DNA of 62,189 bases, taken from the NCBI GenBank assembly GCA_903848645.1, contig CAINGU010000014.1, forward strand, positions 1-62,189, in the 5' to 3' direction. The notes below the pieces were generated by a model that was given only the letters and a program-made list of their open reading frames with translations, did no database searches and had not been told where the DNA came from. Every line of letters starts with the position of its first letter. Position 1 is the stretch's first letter. Source of the stretch: an uncultured cyanobacterium. GTDB lineage: Bacteria; Cyanobacteriota; Cyanobacteriia; Cyanobacteriales; Nostocaceae. Below are positions 60,901 to 62,189 of the stretch, one piece after another. A program made the position numbers and the translations under genes.

Positions 60901-62097
60901 CTAATAAGACCAAGCAAAATTCTGTGGATGTTCAGTTTCACCTATTTGTAAATACTTATTCAATATTTCCAATATCTGATCTCTTTCTACAGGTTTATTA
61001 ATAAAGTCAGTTGCACCGAATACTTTAGCACGAACTCGATCAAAAGCTCCATCACTACTTGTTAATATTATAATTGGTGTTTTATTAAAAATAGCAATCC
61101 GCCGTAATTGTTGACAAATTTCATAACCATTAACTAATGGCATAATCAAATCCAAAAAAATCAAATCTGGCTTATTTTCCACTAATATAGGTAGAGCTAT
61201 TAAAGGCTCTTGAATACCAATAAATCTGATCCCCTCAGATGTAATAATCCTCTCTAGAATTTTAGACACTTGTAGACTATCATCAAGACAAGCAATTAGA
61301 GGATTATTATCCTTTGTTCCTGGTTTATAATAACAGTTTTGTTGAGATTTTTGAAGTGGTAATTGTAGATCGGGTATTTCTATAAATTCCGCAATTCCTT
61401 CATTAATAAGAGGATATAATGAGTTAGTTACAGCCAAAATATTTTGCTGCATTTTCGCGGCTAAATCCCATAAAGTATTTTTACCATTAATTAACCTCTT
61501 CAAATTTTGATAGACAGTCGTACTTACCGTCTCTTTAAGCTTCTCTGGGTTTTTTAAAACTGGTGATAAGTGAGGAGAAAAATTCGCTAACCCAGCTTTT
61601 GACCAATCATACCAGGAATTTTGCATTTCTTGAATAAATATATTTGTACTTGTAGAACTCAGAATAGCTTTTAAAATTGTATCTTGGTTAAGTTCCCAAC
61701 TGAAAGCACTAACATTTACCTGTTGTGCTAAATCAAATAGCAGTTCCCCCACCGTATTTACTACAAAGTTATTAAATTGTGTTTTATTTATTTTCTGTCG
61801 GTAATATAGATTTTCTAGTAGTAAATAATCCCAATATTCTATTAATATTTCTTCATTTTTTAGCACAAGTTTATTAATATCAATTTGTGGGCAAATTAAA
61901 GCTATATTCCGCAGCCAACGTCTATGAGGATGAATCCCCCCCGTTGCCCATATTATCTGTCCTAAGTGATAATAAAAAGTCCATTTATTTCCCTGGGTAT
62001 CTTGAATATCTAGCTTGCCATTGTATTGGAGTTGAATACATTTTTTAAATTCACTTAATAAAGTATCTAATTCCATAAATTCTAATTGAATCACCAC
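60901..62097 (-). CDS. PatA-like response regulator (PATAN + receiver)
   Basis: A 398-residue cytosolic regulator. Residues about 1-250 match the PATAN region of PatA-type cyanobacterial proteins (LSEFKKCIQLQYNGKLDIQD, YYHLGQIIWATGGIHPHRRWLR). Residues about 268-390 are a receiver domain with phospho-acceptor Asp in LIFLDLIMPLVNGYE, ITLT/S-type switch IIILTSSDG and Lys in INKPVERD. No DNA-binding domain follows. In Anabaena, PatA controls heterocyst pattern and other PatA-like proteins act in pilus motility; which this is cannot be told. Alternative start ATG at 62076. The last 92 bp of the window hold no gene. Confidence 0.88.
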   Translation of the reverse strand: MVIQLEFMELDTLLSEFKKCIQLQYNGKLDIQDTQGNKWTFYYHLGQIIWATGGIHPHRRWLRNIALICPQIDINKLVLKNEEILIEYWDYLLLENLYYRQKINKTQFNNFVVNTVGELLFDLAQQVNVSAFSWELNQDTILKAILSSTSTNIFIQEMQNSWYDWSKAGLANFSPHLSPVLKNPEKLKETVSTTVYQNLKRLINGKNTLWDLAAKMQQNILAVTNSLYPLINEGIAEFIEIPDLQLPLQKSQQNCYYKPGTKDNNPLIACLDDSLQVSKILERIITSEGIRFIGIQEPLIALPILVENKPDLIFLDLIMPLVNGYEICQQLRRIAIFNKTPIIILTSSDGAFDRVRAKVFGATDFINKPVERDQILEILNKYLQIGETEHPQNFAWSY

Positions 62098-62189
62098 TTG
62101 TATATTTATATCATTTACAGAATCAACTTAAACATTAATTACATTGTTTTTTAAGTATAAAAATAAAATTTTGTAAAAAAATATATAAA

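Overview
The window looks like chromosomal DNA of a filamentous cyanobacterium, most likely of the Nostocales (Anabaena/Dolichospermum/Nostoc type). This rests on photosynthesis genes (ndhD, ycf3), cyanobacteria-restricted small families (DUF2605, DUF2973, and probably DUF6761 and DUF7219), frequent GCGATCGC (HIP1) octamers, heptanucleotide STRR arrays, a PatA-like response regulator and a hopanoid pathway. Base composition is A+T-rich. Genus is an inference; no rRNA or confident tRNA gene is present to place it.

Layout. 1-6.4 kb: a cut-off gene at the left edge, two tRNA-like 71-bp repeats, a SpoU/TrmH RNA methylase, a nuclease lipoprotein, the DUF2605-DUF2973 pair, threonyl-tRNA synthetase and a secreted protein built from a 13-residue repeat. 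6.4-10.5 kb: ndhD, a membrane protein plus ABC ATPase, an STRR array and an OmpR-type regulator. 10.5-20.2 kb: a repeat-rich gap, small cyanobacterial proteins with a DHA2-type exporter, a giant UPF1-like helicase overlapping a winged-helix-like partner, then bolA-grxD. 20.4-27.6 kb: a subtilisin-like protease with P domain, plsC, tadA, grxC, a polar amino acid ABC ATPase, and a CobW GTPase/WD40 pair. 27.6-31.2 kb: an alpha/beta-hydrolase lacking its nucleophile, two gene fragments, ureE-ureF-ureG and DUF2267. 31.5-45.8 kb: hopanoid genes shc, hpnB, a nucleosidase-like gene (possible hpnG), hpnA and hpnH, interleaved with a 1045-residue FG-GAP/cadherin-like/DUF4114 protein and an RND pump. 46.0-50.7 kb: a two-gene DGQHR-HEPN module broken by an IS1182-type element. 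50.8-62.1 kb: mostly housekeeping genes (gatC, ycf3, an ABC exporter pair, purT, msrB, a DszC-like flavoenzyme, a class II glutamine amidotransferase and a PatA-like regulator).

The strongest candidate for an undescribed system is the DGQHR-domain gene (49570-50700, minus) followed after 4 bp by a gene whose rejoined 347-residue product ends in a HEPN-like domain with an R-x4-H motif (R302/H307). It looks like a defence or toxin-type pair. An insertion sequence (46714-49209, 45-bp perfect terminal repeats, 5-bp target duplication CATTC) splits the HEPN gene; removing it restores one frame of exactly 348 codons. The same IS carries a passenger gene for a ribbon-helix-helix-like protein surrounded and penetrated by four copies of a 15-bp quasi-palindrome, which looks like a private regulatory circuit.

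The window is also rich in small dispersed repeats: a palindrome around CCCCGACTT at six gene borders, a GGGGCGCAGG palindrome with one copy inserted in frame in the RND pump gene, heptamer arrays, and IS605-like hairpins. Three tandem RNA-like hairpin units lie upstream of the FG-GAP gene.
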